In this document: positions 47,007 to 60,108 of the stretch, piece after piece
Position numbering within the stretch: the first letter of the stretch is position 1
Layout: every line of letters starts with the position of its first letter
Source of the DNA: Austropuccinia psidii
Lineage: Eukaryota > Basidiomycota > Pucciniomycetes > Pucciniales > Sphaerophragmiaceae
Direction of reading: 5' to 3'
Length of the DNA: 64,000 bases
NCBI GenBank assembly: GCA_023105745.1
Contig: JALGQZ010000004.1
Location: forward strand, 65,650,612 to 65,714,611
Translations under genes and position numbers: made by a program
Notes under the pieces: generated by a model
Databases searched by the model: none
Told to the model about the DNA's origin: nothing
What the model saw: only the letters and a program-made list of their open reading frames with translations

Positions 47007-47637
47007 TCACCCTCAAGAATTGACCATAACATCTTGAGGCCTCTTCTTTCATGGAATTCCTCAATATGAATATCTGAAAAGGGGTCTTGTCCCCAGAATT
47101 CTTGAAGAAATGGGCCCAAATGGAATTTTGAGGTCATTTGGGTAACCTGTGGTTCATTCCTGGTCCTTGCCATTCCATGGAAATTTTCTTGAAAACTTGG
47201 AAGTTGGACATTTTTGGTTTCTTATGGCCCATGGCCCATGCACTGCAGTCTGAAGTCTGTGGGGGAAATTGAAGTCCCCCAGGGGCCGATTTTGAAGGGG
47301 ATTTCAAAGGGGAAATTGGCCCATATGGCCTGAAGCTGGTGAAATAAGTCCAGGACCATAAAGGGGGACCTCCAAAATATTGAAAGGGAGGTCCAGCCCT
47401 GTGGATTGGGGCCCCATATTTAGAACCCTGAGGGGCCTCAACCAAAAACATGACCCTAGAACCTTGACCAAATTCAGGACTTGATATGCATATTTGATGC
47501 TCTTGACTCTTTTTGCTCCCATAACTACAGAAATGAGTTCCAAAATGACTAAACTCACTGAATCTTAGCCTTCTGTTCTGCTGCTGTCTGTCCTTTGTGG
47601 TTCTGGAATCTTCAGTTGGTTGGGTTTGCCTTGCTCA
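47007..47637 (-). other. Unassigned stretch right of element E
   Basis: About 630 bp. Immediately beside the LTR the minus strand reads TTCTTGAGGGTGA, PPT-like. Minus-strand frames 46913-47173 and 47134-47451 run through it and into the LTR without a known motif. It may be the 3' tail of element F or of another element. Confidence 0.3.
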
Positions 47638-48731
47638 ATGGCTTCTTCAGGTCATTTTGATCCTTCCCAGACTTATGATTGGTAAAACACAGTTGAAGGT
47701 TTTGATACTTCCTGTCCCAAGTTCTTGAAGAAGGGGAAGCAGTGTTTCCAACCCCATAACCCCCAATCTTCCAAGTGCCATCATTGTTTTTTGGAAAGAA
47801 ACCTCATCAATGTCCAGGGGCTCCACTTTGCAATGTCAGGTGGTATTTGTGGAGTAAGAAGGATGGTCCTTTTGGGAGAGAGTTCCCCATTCCTGAGGCC
47901 ACTACTCCTGATGATGCTTCAGGTTCTTCCAACTGTAAGTTTTGTGGTTTTCTTGGTTCATTGTGATACTGATATTTTGAATTAGTCACTGGATCCAGGA
48001 AGAGGGATGTGGCAAGGTGGACCAATGATGAGGAGTCCATTCCCACTGGTGGTAGGCTGATTTATTTCATTTTAGAGGAATCCATTTCAAGGATCAATAG
48101 CCAAGGTTTGGTGAAGAGGTTGAGAGGATTCACTGATTTATTCACCAATCCCAATGCTGAAGGTAGTGATGGGCTGGATGGTGAAGACGTTGAGGTGGTA
48201 CCTCATTCCACTGGCCACTAATCCAGAACTTCAAATTCCCAACCTGCTTCCGGAAGATTCCAAAGTAAAGTCATACCCAGTACCCCCAGAAACTTCCAGC
48301 CAGTCCTTTTCACAATTCCTCCCACTTCCAGGCCTTCCCTGGTTTCACCAGTGAGGCCATCTCCCATTTCACAGCCCATAAACTCTTTAATAGTCACCTC
48401 CCAGAAATCAAAATCTGTGGCCAGCTCCAGTAGAAAAAGAGAGGATCAATCATCTTTTCCATTCCCTGCCGCCCAGGTTTTTCAGCAAAGAGAATGCTGG
48501 ACTATCCAGGTCACCAGAGAAGATCCAAATATGGTGAATGATGGCCAAGATTCTGTGTCCAGGCTTTTTAGAAGAGCTGACAGAAATAGTAGGGAGGTGA
48601 TCTCTTATGCTAATTATAGGATGATTCCTGGGACTTCTTCTGAGGAGGTGGCTGCTAAATTTGCATGGTATGAAAATGAGTTTATTAATTATTTCCAGAG
48701 AAACTTTGATTATTTTGGTAGAGGTAGCTAG
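47638..48731 (+). pseudogene. Decayed Cys-rich protein gene of unknown function
   Basis: Reading starts at ATG 47638 (MASSGHFDPSQTYD), hits TAA at 47683-47685 and continues with a cysteine cluster (SCPKF...GKQCFQ...SSKCHHC). Near 47790 it moves to the next frame (PHQCPGAPLCNVRWYLWSKKDGPFGREFP). Two TGA codons (near 47964 and 47970) and TAA 48219-48221 interrupt it. It ends with a well-preserved tail (PGTSSEEVAAKFAWYENEFINYFQRNFDYFGRGS) at 48731. The layout of N-terminal paired cysteines, Ser/Pro-rich linker and conserved acidic/aromatic tail recalls, from memory only, a multi-copy hypothetical protein family of rust fungi. The Cys cluster might bind zinc. It is the only non-transposase-like coding remnant, though it could itself be carried by a repeat. 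Confidence 0.55.
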
Positions 48732-50400
48732 TTTACTTTGCTTGTTTGTGTTTGTGTGGTCTTTTATCCCCACTCTTATAAATATTACAATTGAAAATAA
48801 ATGAATGGAACCTCCTGATAAATGATATAGGAGGGGATGCTGGTGCTTTATAAAGGAATAAAAGAAACAAAATTATACAAGTAAATAAAGAAAATGAAAA
48901 TCAAGAGGAAAAGAAAGTAGGGAAACAGAAAAAAGAAAAGAAACTTCTGAGAGGTGTCCTTCTTGTGGTGAGTTTCTTAATTTTGGCCATTATTTTCCTG
49001 AAAGATAAAACCAATAATTTTTTGCTCACAGAGTGTGTCAGGATGAGTCTATGTTGAAGTGGTAATAAAGCTATTTACAACTAAAACTATGACTGTGACA
49101 CGTGGAAAATAGTTTAAAAAAGATTTTATAAGGGTTAAAGATGGATTTAATTTAAAATATAAGGGCTTTACTATAATGGATATAGTGGTGGTGAGCGCTA
49201 TTGAAAGCCCTGGGTGCAGCTTTATCTGTTGGGTTACAATAATAAAAGACTACAATAATTAAATTTATAATTATACCTGATTATTAACCAAGAGTAAAAC
49301 TGTTTTTGACAGTTTACTACATAGGTTATTCAAGAGCAGGATGATCCAAAGCTTTTGGCTGTGAAAAACCCTCCTTTTATCCTGAAATTGAGGTGGAAGG
49401 GCTGCCAGACCTTTCCACGTAGAGGAAGTGAAGATTTTTCACTCTCTATGACAGGCTTGTGGTTTGCAAACAGCCTGTATACTCTGTATTGGGCTCAGAT
49501 GTGGTTTTGAAACCACATCTTGGTGGTTTTCACCAATACAGGGTGAAAATTTTCATCTGGGGACCTCACAGCCTGATTCTGATGTGTATGACGCGTAGAA
49601 TGCTGTACAGAAACTGTATGGGACCCCAGTATTGACTGACATATGAGGTATTGAAGTAAAAACATGCTTCTTCGTCTATTTGACACCTCATATTCATGGT
49701 TATGGGATATTATCCCATGGTAAGGCTGTGTATGACAGCAGGTGGGATTTTGACCTTAAAATGGTCATAACTCTGTCGGTTTGTGAGATATCAAGCTCAA
49801 AATTGGTTCATTGAATAGCTCTATATGAGCTCTACACAATGGTACCAAACTTGACATGGTTATCATTAAATATGACAAAGTTATCTCATGTACAAGTATT
49901 TTTGTACATTGGCGTGGTTTGGGCAAAAGCTGTATTAAGCTTGTTTGGCCAATAACTTCTGTTGTAGTGGAGCTATGAGGAAATGGATGGAACCATCAGA
50001 TAGCCCTGATTGTGCTCTTTCCAAAAAGACCCCACTTTAAGTATCTCACACTAAAACCGTAAAAGTTAGATGAGAGGTGAATGTTTTGTTCACCCTTATT
50101 TGGTCTGAATTTGACCATAACTCAAGTAATACTGGTGCTAGCTCAGTTTGGCTAGCACCATTAGATAGCCCTGGCTTAGAGCTTCATTTTGAATACCCAT
50201 TTGATGGGGTTGAGCCTCTCCTTCTAGATTTTAGATGAGAGGTGAAATTTAAGGTTTATGCTCAGCAATAACTTTGTTATTTCTTGTCCTATGGTGATGA
50301 GACTTATATTTTCAGAAAGAGATGAGTTTCCTCTTTCTTTTGATACCTTTTGAGCTAATTTGGCTCAGCTCCATGTTTTGGTGGTATTTTGGCTATACCA
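48732..50400. other. Gene-free stretch between Cys-rich pseudogene and element G
   Basis: Contains a purine-rich tract (about 48861-48950) and long unique-looking AT/GC-mixed sequence. Short frames (48450-48773 minus, 49495-49686 minus) have no motif. It may include a decayed LTR, but I could not pair it with any other copy in the window. Confidence 0.35.
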
Positions 50401-50864
50401 TTGGTTTATGGTATTTTGGCTGTCATGTTTGTGCTCTGGTTTTGAGTCACAGGCTGACAGAGTGGCCAAGTTAATGTTTTAAAAGGAATAGAAAGCCTCA
50501 GAGATGCATACCAGGAGATGGAGATAGCTCTCATAGCTCCCACTCCCCACAGAGCACAATAACAGAAAATAAACTTCTCCCATAAAATGACTTTATGCAA
50601 GGAATGTCTTGAATAATGATTAATGGAATATTTAAAAAAGTAAAGAAAGAGAAAAGGGATTTGGCTATATCATGATGAAAGGTCCAAATTTAAGGATATT
50701 GATGTTTCAAGGCCTTCTGAATCTGTCCAAGGAATGGGGAAGTGGTTACAAAGCTTTAAAAGGTATTCTTACAGCAAAGTTTGGGCAGAAGACCCCCTTA
50801 AGGGTGCATTCCAGGAGAAGAACTTACTTTCATAAACTCCAATCCCCACCAAGCACCATAAAGT
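50401..50864 (-). other. 3' noncoding region of element G with internal duplication
   Basis: Holds two related segments, about 50490-50560 and 50761-50850 (GATGCATACCAGGAGATGGAGATAGC and GGTGCATTCCAGGAGAAGAACTTAC types, with CTCCCACTCCCCAC / CTCCAATCCCCAC following), mirroring the duplication in E. The second copy overlaps the end of pol in E-like fashion. No gene. Confidence 0.5.
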
Positions 50865-53858
50865 CAAACTCTGGAGGTATTTGGGCCAGGCTTGTAAGGA
50901 TACAAAGTGTGGAGATCCTCAACAAGGTCTGGGGAGTTGGTAAGGCTGGAAGCTGGTTTGCAAGTTGTTATTTCTGCATCTTCACTTAATCCTTTCCACT
51001 CTAAAAGATACCATAATTAACCTCTTTTGATTTTTGAGTCCAGAACCTGAGCCACTTCCCATTCCTCTTGCTCTTCTACTATAGCTGGTGGTGGTGGAAG
51101 CTGATGTTGGTTTGGGATAGTTGATTGCTGAACTGTTTCTAATAAGGATACATGATAGACAGGGTGAACTGAATTCAATTATTGGGAAACTTGAGGTGAT
51201 ATGAATGGCTTCCAATTCACTTCAGAACTTCAAAGGGCCCAACCATCTTTCTGAGAGTTTCTTGGTGGGTCTTGTTGTATTGATAATCTTGGAAGCTAGC
51301 CATAACTTGTCCCCAGGTTGGAACTCAGGTGGGATTGATGCATTTATATCTGCATACTTCTTGAAATGCTTTATTGCTGACTGTAATTATTATTTGAAAA
51401 CTTGCTGTACTTATTGAAGTTTGGTTGATACGTTTCCAGCAGGGTGTCTTGAGAGATTTGAATTGAATCAAAGCTGGGATTTCTTCCATAAATGGTGAAA
51501 AAAGATGATCGTCTTGTTGATCAATGTTCTGCATTATTATAGGAAACTTCATCCAGAGGGAGCCTTATGTACCATAACAAAATGTGCTAGAATATGATTT
51601 ACTCTCTCTGTATGTCCATCTGTCTTGGGATGGAAATAAGTTGAAAGAGCTCTTGATATCTTAAGCTGCTGACATAATTGGGTCCAGAAGAATGCAAAAT
51701 AAGGGTCCTATATAACTAACTATACTGATTGGAAGGCCATGCTTTGAAAAACTTTGACTGATTAAGATTTGAGATAGGTCCAAGGCAGTAAATGTTGATT
51801 AAGTGGGAATGAATATTGCTATCCTTTAGAATCTGTTCACAACTACTAAAATTGAGTGAAAGTTGTTGGAAAATGGCAATTGAGTGATAAAGTCCATTGA
51901 TAGCTAATTACCAGGACAAGATGGAGTTTGAAGAGCCTTGAGTAATCAAAACTTCTTATGATTAGTTTTCTTGTTTCTTGAACATTTCTGACACAAGGAA
52001 GCATAGTACTTGATGAATTGATTCATTCCAGCCCAATAAAAATCCCTCTTGATGAGCTTGAGGGCCTTCTCCTGGGCAGGGTGGCCAGCTGATGGTGGGT
52101 AATGACACTGTTGAGGGATATCAAATTGAGTTTATTGACTTCTTGGAATAACCACTCTATCTTCATATAAAGATAACTTGGCTTGAGGTTTGAGAGAATA
52201 ATCTATTACTGATTCACCTCTTGCTAATTTCTTGAGTACTTCCTATAATCTTTGTCTTGTCATAATTATTTTTTAATTTGGTCAACTAAATCTGAGAAAA
52301 TATCCACTTTATTTGATAATGATCTTGCTTCCTGAATTACATCTTTCTTAAGAACTTGATGAAACGTTTGAGGATTATTGCTGATAAAGTCCATGCCCCT
52401 CTCTGGGTACACATTTCCTCAACATGAAAAGGCAGCTGGTGAAGTGGCCAGCCTGCCTTGGAACTAAGTAATAGTGAAGTGAAAAACAGAGAGAAATTCA
52501 GCCCAGCAGGCTTGATGATGAGTAAGAATTTTGGAAGAAAGAGAGTATGGAAGAGAAGAATGGTCTGTCAAGACTTCAAAGGAATGAAAAAGAGAAAGAA
52601 TAAAAGATTTCCAGTGATTGAGAGCCCAAAATGAGCCAAGGAGGTTCTTGTAATTAATTTCATAGTTGAGCTCAGCTGAGAGAGGCTTGCAACTATTAAA
52701 TGCAATGGGATGCTCTTCTGAGTCATTCACCTGACTCAGTACAGGAACCAAGGCATAATAATAAGCATCAGTATCCACAATAGCTGGTAGAGAAAGATTG
52801 AAAAGAGAAAGTATAGCGGCAGTGGTTTATGCTTCTTTTAGTAATTCAAAATGACTAAGAGCTTTCTCATTGAAGATTAACGGAGAATCTTTTTTAAGAA
52901 GGGAAGTGAGAGCAGTGATATTTTTGGAGTAATGTTTAATGAAGCAATAATAGAAATTGGCAAAGCCAAAGAATGATTGAAGAGCCTTTATGTTCTTGGG
53001 ATGAGGCCAATTGAGGATTTGTTTAACCTTTGAAGAATTCATATTGAGGCCATCACTTGAAACAAAATAGCCAGTGTATTCCACACTTGAGGCATGGAAT
53101 ACACACTTTGAAGCTTTGGTAAAAAGATTGATTTCCCTCAGCCTTTGTAGGACAGAGGTAACATGTTTGTCATGTTCCTCCTCAGTTCTTGAGCAGACCA
53201 TAATATTATCTAAATAAACTAAAATGAATTCCCAAGAAACCTGGAAATATATCATTTACAAAATTCTGGAGTGAAGAAGGAGCATTGGTCAAGCCAAATG
53301 GAAGAACAAAGTACTCATTAATACCATATTTGGCTGTGGAGGCAGTCAAATTTTCATCCCCCTCTTTAATTCTCAGGAGATTATAGGCACCATACAGATC
53401 CATCTTGGGGAAGATAGTGGAGCCATTGAATACAGTAAGATGCTTGTTCATAGGAGGAACAGGATACCTGTTCTTCCTAGTGACAGCATTGAGTTTTCAA
53501 TAGTCAATACACAAATGGAGACCACCATCCTTTTTCTTAACAAGTGGGACAGGTGCTCCTGTTGAAGAGGAGCTTGGCCTAATGAAACCTTTGTCTACAC
53601 TCTTTGAAACCTAGGCCTGTAGTGTTTCTGACTCATTACTTTAGAAAGAGTTTTCCAATCAATAATGGGATTGCAATTGTAAAGGAAATCATAGCCCAAT
53701 ATTAGGTCTTCTCCTTGGGTGAATCTATGATAAAAATGTCACATTCAAAGCTTGAGAGTTAAGGAAAGTAAACAATAAACTTGTTACAATGAGTGATGAA
53801 CAAGGTAGTTGATTCATTGGACTCCAAAATGAAAAGAGGAATATTTTCAGAGAGCTCT
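50865..53858 (-). pseudogene. Pol remnant of element G (RT to chromodomain)
   Basis: Minus strand. RT is at 53451-52827 (GSTIFPKMDLYGAYNLLRIKEGDENLTA, VLPFGLTNAPSSLQNFVND, YLDNIMVCS at ~53198-53216, then HVTSVLQRLREINLFTKASKCVF). RNase H follows at 52778-52464 (DTDAYYYALVPVLSQ, ELNYEINYKNLLGSFWALNHWKSF), then a decayed integrase (about 52100-51400). The chromodomain-like end lies at about 51080-50870. Many stops and frameshifts. The second aspartate of YxDD is Asn, as in E. Confidence 0.82.
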
Positions 53859-55840
53859 TGTAAGGTTTGACTATGAAACAATAAGTAAAAACTACTAATA
53901 TTTTACTTATTGTACTATTAATGTCCTTATGAATAAAATAAATAAGATAAAAATAATCATAATAATAAAGAATTATTATAATTATGGTGTAAAATAATTA
54001 TATTATTAAATAAATATAATAATATAATTTATATTATAAAAAAATAATTTAATAAATGAATATATTACTATAAGATAATTAATATATTTAAAAGCCCTTT
54101 ATTATTGTTACCAAAAAATAATAATGGTGTAAAAAATTGCTTTTTATAAATAAAAAACAATTAATAACAATAAAATTACTAATATTAAAGTTATAAATTA
54201 ATATATATACTATTTTTGTTAATTATAGAATTATTAAAGTAATAAGAAAGAAAAATTATTATAATAAGAGAAATATCCTACTTTTAATACTTAATATATT
54301 AATTTTGAATAATTTTATGCCAAAAAATGTAAATACAACCTGTTTAAATTGTACTTACAATGGATCTTAACAGAAATTACAATTTATCTTAACTTTATGT
54401 GGAATAGAGGTTTTTAAGAGAAATTTAAACAAAGCAATTAAATAATTGTAATAATCATGTAAAAGATGATGATTATAATAATATTATCTTTGATCTTTAA
54501 TAATGTAAGAGTCTTATATATAAAGAATAAAGATATTACCTTTTGATTTAATGATTTAGTGTTTTGTAAGCGTCTGAGGGGAAAACAGAGTAAAAAGAGG
54601 TCTCTTTATAGTAAATACCTCCCTCTTAGAGTCCAGCAGGCTTCTAGTGGACGTGTACTGATGCTCTCTACTAGAATTGATCAATATTTCAAGGTTTGGT
54701 AATGATTACATCATGATCAAACCATCTTACCTCATAATTACGCCATTATTTAGAGTTATCACTATACCTCTAGGTTTGATCACATCATAGGCTTGGCAGA
54801 AGCCTCAGCTTTGTGTATTTTATTAGTATTAATCATATTCTAATTGTATTCTCCAGTTTTATCACTTATATGACTGTTAAACTTAAAATAAGATTACAGT
54901 GAGTGATCTTAAATGATCAAATTTAAGCCTAAACCTTTATCATTAATAAATTTGAAGTTATACACGCTACAGCTATTCTGGGAGTGGATTCTGATAGCTT
55001 GGCATGTCCTCATCAAACTTCCAAGAGCATTTTATTACATCATAAAAACTCTATTTTTGATGATTTGCCTTGTAACTCATCCTTTCTGTCGAAATCTAAT
55101 ATTTTAAACTTCAAACCATGATTTCAAGGGGTTATACCTTGAATATTGTAATACGAAATACATCATTATTGTCGAATAAACTAGTAGAATCTGACTGTCT
55201 ACTTTTTTTTAAGTTTGGACCACTTTCACGACAAAGGGGTCAACAGCTCTATTGATTTCAATCAATAATCCATTACAGTTTTTAACCTTGTTTATAGCTT
55301 ATTAAATAAAATCCATTTCTGTGTTCCTACAGTAGTTACTTGGTGACTTTGTTTTTTTTTTAACACTCTATCATGTATATTTCAAAAGATATTAGCTAAA
55401 ATCCTTGAATATATGCGTTGACCAAAAAAGTGCATATATTCGGATTAACTCCTTAAGTATTGACTTTGAAGATTAGCTTCTTAATTGTCTTATGTGTAGG
55501 ATTCCATGGGGAATCCAATGGTACCATTAATTACCCATGTTGTTTCATTGGTATTTGAAATAATTAAGGATTCATGTTTTTTATCAGGTATTATTACTTA
55601 TAACTCATTAAATATTGACTTTACAGATATGCCATAAAAATGGTATATGTGTATTTTACCCTGAGGAATCCAATGGTGTAATTTATTTTACATGTTTATT
55701 CATTGGCTTTTAAGTTAAACCAAGTTTTATGCCTATTTGTGGCAGTTTTGTAGCTTTAAGGTAATTATTTTTAAGGTATAATTATTTTGAATATTTCTTG
55801 TGACCCTTTTGGGTATGTGGTCATATCTCAAACGTTCAAA
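53859..55840 (-). repeat. Solo LTR of the C family with perfect target duplication
   Basis: Reverse complement of the C LTR: it starts TGTAAGGTTTGACTATGAAA and ends with the decayed counterpart of TGTGAGCC. It contains the mirrored TATA region (near 54600) and shared blocks such as TTTTGGTCAACGCATATATTC. It is flanked by GCTCT on both sides (53854-53858 and 55841-55845). Diverged well beyond the two C LTRs, so this is an older insertion reduced to one LTR by recombination. No gene inside; 54913-55107 is an LTR-internal frame. Confidence 0.9.
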
Positions 55841-55845
55841 GCTCT

Positions 55846-56235
55846 TACATGGTTGATGAGTACTTGAGAACAAAATTCTTTGCAATAAAGGATTTTGTAG
55901 CACCAGAATCAATGAGAATTCTATAAAGAAAATCAGAGAAAGAAGAAAAAAGAAGAAATTTTTAATATTTATTGACATTAGTATTAAGAGTGAAAAATTG
56001 TGCTCTTGAAGGAAATAAGTTAGAACAATTGAACACATCATGCTTCCCACTCAGGACTTTCCCTTCTTTTTAGGAAAGACTCTTGATGAACCTTGGCTAT
56101 TTTGAGGCCTCTTGAAGCATTTATCAATTAGGTTCTTTCCACAACAATAAATGCATAAACCTGCTTTAATCCAAAGATCTATGGATATGGCTGAATTGCC
56201 ATAGAATGGAAATGCCATTTCTATTCCATATAATT
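55846..56235 (-). pseudogene. Protease and zinc-knuckle remnant of element G
   Basis: On the minus strand it reads LCIYCCGKNLIDKCFKRPQN (about 56165-56105), a CCHC knuckle whose His is Asn, then RILIDSGATKSFIAK (about 55918-55875), an intact D-S-G-A protease motif. In E the same positions read N-C-G-A. It continues across the solo LTR into G's RT. Confidence 0.75.
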
Positions 56236-59200
56236 TCCAAGGGAGTATTATCCAATGTTGTGAGAGGTTGTTGGGAATAATGAAATCCTAAAAAGATTCT
56301 AGTTATGTTTCAGATCTAAGCTTTATTATTCAATGATATTATATTATTAATTGTTATATTATTTCAGAATTAATCTTCTTTTTAGATTTCTTCTTTGAAT
56401 AAATATTAAGCATTCTTCAAAGTAATATGAGACAAGGAGGTGGTTGAATTTATCAAGTTCTGGAATTTTTTCTTTCAAGATTATTTCAAAAAAAACTCAG
56501 CATATTTTCTTAAATATAAAAATGTTTTTCAGATCTTTTAGAAATTAGAAAATATTATTAGTAAGCTTTGAGAATATAAAGCTTAATTATATGATGAAAC
56601 TATTCAATTTTGAAAATGAAATATTTACTTGAATATGAGGCGAATGTTTTTTAAAAGATCCTATCAAAAAAATTAAGAAATTATAATTAATTTAATAATG
56701 AATCAATTATAAGTTAATATATTATAATTTTTTCCAATTACTATAAAATTGTTTATCTCAAGAGAAATAAAAAAACTGGCTTACTGAATTAAAAAAGTTG
56801 GACAATTATAAATAAGAAAAATTAAATAAATGGAAAGAACAAAATAAAATTAAATAGATTTTTTGAAATATATGATTAATGTTCCTCACATTTTTTCAAT
56901 ATCTTGAGAATTGTTGGAGTAAAATTGAATAAACTTTCTGTGTAAATATGTCAAATTAATATAATTATTTTTTTCATTTTTAATATAGCCTTTTTTATTT
57001 TTTGATCAATTTAAAATCTCTTTAGATAATATTGACTAGAGTATTTTGGGCTTTATATCTATTGAGTATAAATATTTTTGAAAATCTGGAATGCTAAAGA
57101 ATAAGAGCTCTATTTCATTGAATCTAAAAGACAAGGCTACGGAGAATATTTTTGATAGTGATATAGTCTAGCTGATATGAAGGAGTGAATTTATTTTTCA
57201 TTAAGATGTACCATGATTACCATAAAAAAGTTTTGAGAGATTTGAATATTTGTTTTGTATTGGAAACAGTGAGGTAATATGACCTAATTGAATTTCTTTA
57301 TTCTGAAATCTAATTTAATTTTTGATTTTAGTGAGTCCAAAGTTCTTGAATAATCTTTCTTCTATTACTCAATTATTGGCTGTTTTTCAATTTTTCAATT
57401 TATATGTATTTCAGGTAAATTCCTCTCTCTTCCTTTTTATTTACTGAAAAAGTGGACTTGAATTCAATGTGAATTTATGTTTAGAGAATCCAAGCGGGAG
57501 GTTTAGCAGCACTCAACTTTATCAAAAAGAAAAAATGGTTAATTGATTACTCAAAATGAATCAAAGGAAGAAAATTCATCATAAATTTTGATAAATGTTT
57601 CAGTATGATTTTACTCTTTAGATTAAATTTAAAGAATGTTTCATTTTAAACTCCTTATAAAGCCATGAAGTAATATTGTCTTGGGTTCAAATTTCTGAAA
57701 ATAACTTATTTATAGTATTAAAATCAAGAAGCAAAATGAAGTGAATTGTTTTTGGTGGTCCAATGTCCTCTGTAACGAAAAATAATACCAAGTTTGATAA
57801 ATATATCAAATTTAATTCATATATTATGGTGTTCAAAATTTCAAAATTTCTCTCTGAAGGATAAATAGAATTTAGCCATAAAAATTCTTTTGGAATCTTG
57901 ATCAAAGAGGTCATATTTTTTTAATTTATTTCTGGTTTATATATTGAAAGCAATAAATTATTGAGGATATTGAAATTCAAATAATTGCTTAATTCATTTG
58001 AGGGTTCTTTAAAATAAATGCATGGAGCTTGATATTAGTGAGCAATAAATTTAATCAAGAAAAAATTATTTATATTCAAGTGAGGAGGTGAGTAGGAGGC
58101 TACTCAAATAAATAGGGAATTTTTCTTGTGTGGTGTTGTTATAAAAGCTTTAAGTGAAAAAACATCAGAATTTCTAAAATTAAGGCATGATTTTGGAAGA
58201 TGAGTAATTAGTAAAAAAACCATTGAAATTTTTTTTTGATTAGTTTCAAACCTGATTTTTTCAAGTGAAAAAAATAACTTAATCATGGGTGAGAGGGAAG
58301 TGAATTTATTAATTTCATTCATAAATGAATTATAATTGATATATTAAAGTTTCATATCTCATAATACATGTCCAAATTTCGAAATTTCTTGCTTTCTTCT
58401 TGAAAATTGGATTTTGGAGGAGATTTTTTTTTCCTCAAAAGAAAGAATAATAATTTCAGAAAAAGAAAATCAAGTGTAATAAAAATCAAAACTTTATATT
58501 TTTTTTTAAATATTTGAAGAACAAACAAGCTTTTTTTTGGTTTGAAAGAACTGGATATTTTGATTGATATTTAAATTATATTTTGTAATTTCTTTTAATT
58601 TACTTTTTACTCTCTGAAATAAATTTTTTCAAACCAATTTTCTGTTTTCTTCAATAATTTCTGTGTTTTTTGTTTTCTTGTGAATAATTTATTTTGAGAT
58701 TTTTTTGGCTCTTTCAGATTTTCATTTGAAGTTTGAGTTCAGTTTTATTATTACTTTATTATTAAATTTTTTTATTAATAAAAAAACATCATAAAGTTTT
58801 GGAAGTTGGTTTTGTCTTTAACTTCATTTTATTCGCAAGAAACATATATATTTTCCTTTTTGAATTTTAATATTGATTTAGGATATGCCTTCATAACATA
58901 AGTTTTTTTCAAGAAAAAAGAGAAAAAAACATTTTTTTAAAAAAAATCAAACTATCATCTTTTAAATGAACAAACAAAAATTAGTTTCAATTGAATAAAG
59001 ATCGATTTGAATTTTTAAATCTAAATTCCCTTATTTCTATTAATTTTCTTATTTTTTGATTATTAAAATACTTTTATGGTTTTTTTCTTTAGTGTTCTTA
59101 TTAGATAAATTTTCTTTTGCTTTTTATTTTTTTCCATTTTCCTTTTTTTTTAAAAAAACTTTCATACATAAAGAATAAAAAAAACTGTATATATATAGTA

Positions 59201-60108
59201 CAAATTTTATAACAATTTTGCTTTTTCATTTTAATTTATTTCATTTTATTGAATATTCTTTTTCAATAAGAGAAAAAAAACTTAGTTTAACTTTTATTTT
59301 TAAGATTAATATTAAAATAAGATTTTTTTGTTTTCAATTAAGAAATATATTAGTATCAATCATTCACAAAAAGTATTAATAATTAATCTTTGGATTAAAT
59401 ATATATATATATATATAGGTTAATGACAAAAATCTTTGTCAAAGAAAAATGATAAGAAAAATAAAAACATTCAATGTTTTTTTAAAAAAAATTTCTTCTA
59501 TTTATTTATCATCACCATATATATATGTATATTTGATTAATTAATTTTTCTCAATTATTTCTTTAAAAACGTTTTAATAAATTTAGTTGACTTTCATTTT
59601 ATTAATTAATTTGAAATCTTGAGCTTGAAAAAGAAGAAAAGGAATGAATGACATTTGTTTATCAAAGTTAAAATTGTTTATTAAAACATAATAACTTCTA
59701 TTCAAATGAAAGGGGTTTTTACACAAGAGAATTATATCTATTAGTAACTACGATATAACCAGAAAGTTTGATAGAAATTTTATGCTGAAAGGATAAATTA
59801 TTGCTTCTCCAAATAATTCATCAAAGCAATGCCCATTGAGGTTTTTGTTAGTTTTTATTTTAAATTTCTCCTACATGAGAAATGTTATAAACAGAATTCA
59901 ACATGTATTCTATGTTGAGCTTTCAATTCACTTTTCATCTTTGAAATTTATTTTTGTTGTGACAAAATGGAATTCTTATACATGCAGCCCAATATTTTAC
60001 CTATATTATTCTGATTAGTAAAATACTTGTTATAATTTAATATTTTATTTGCCAACAATAATTACAATAATAATAGATACAGCTATAGCTCTGAATGTAA
60101 TTAATATT
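56236..60108. other. AT-rich region with weak unidentified ORF remnants
   Basis: About 3.9 kb, strongly AT-rich, with T and A homopolymers, an AT dinucleotide run at about 59398-59417, and no complete gene. The minus-strand frames at 57687-57914 (MTSLIKIPKEFLWLNSIYPSERNFEIL...) and 58104-58322 (MNEINKFTSLSPMIKLFFSLEKIRFE...) look like degraded protein because they have a mixed, protein-like composition, but I recognise neither. Probably an old transposon remnant. Confidence 0.4.

Larger units (their letters stand above)
50401..56235 (-). mobile_element. Gypsy element G remnant, minus strand, split by a solo LTR
   Basis: Same clade as E. The minus-strand zinc knuckle, protease, RT, RNase H, integrase and chromodomain remnants lie in order from about 56235 down to 50865, then a 3' noncoding part to about 50400. 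No gag upstream of the knuckle and no LTR of its own were recognised. A C-family solo LTR (53859-55840) splits it between protease and RT. Confidence 0.75.

Noticed and set aside
59398..59417. AT dinucleotide run as a functional element
   Set aside because: Simple microsatellite in very AT-rich DNA, with nothing around it to suggest a role.
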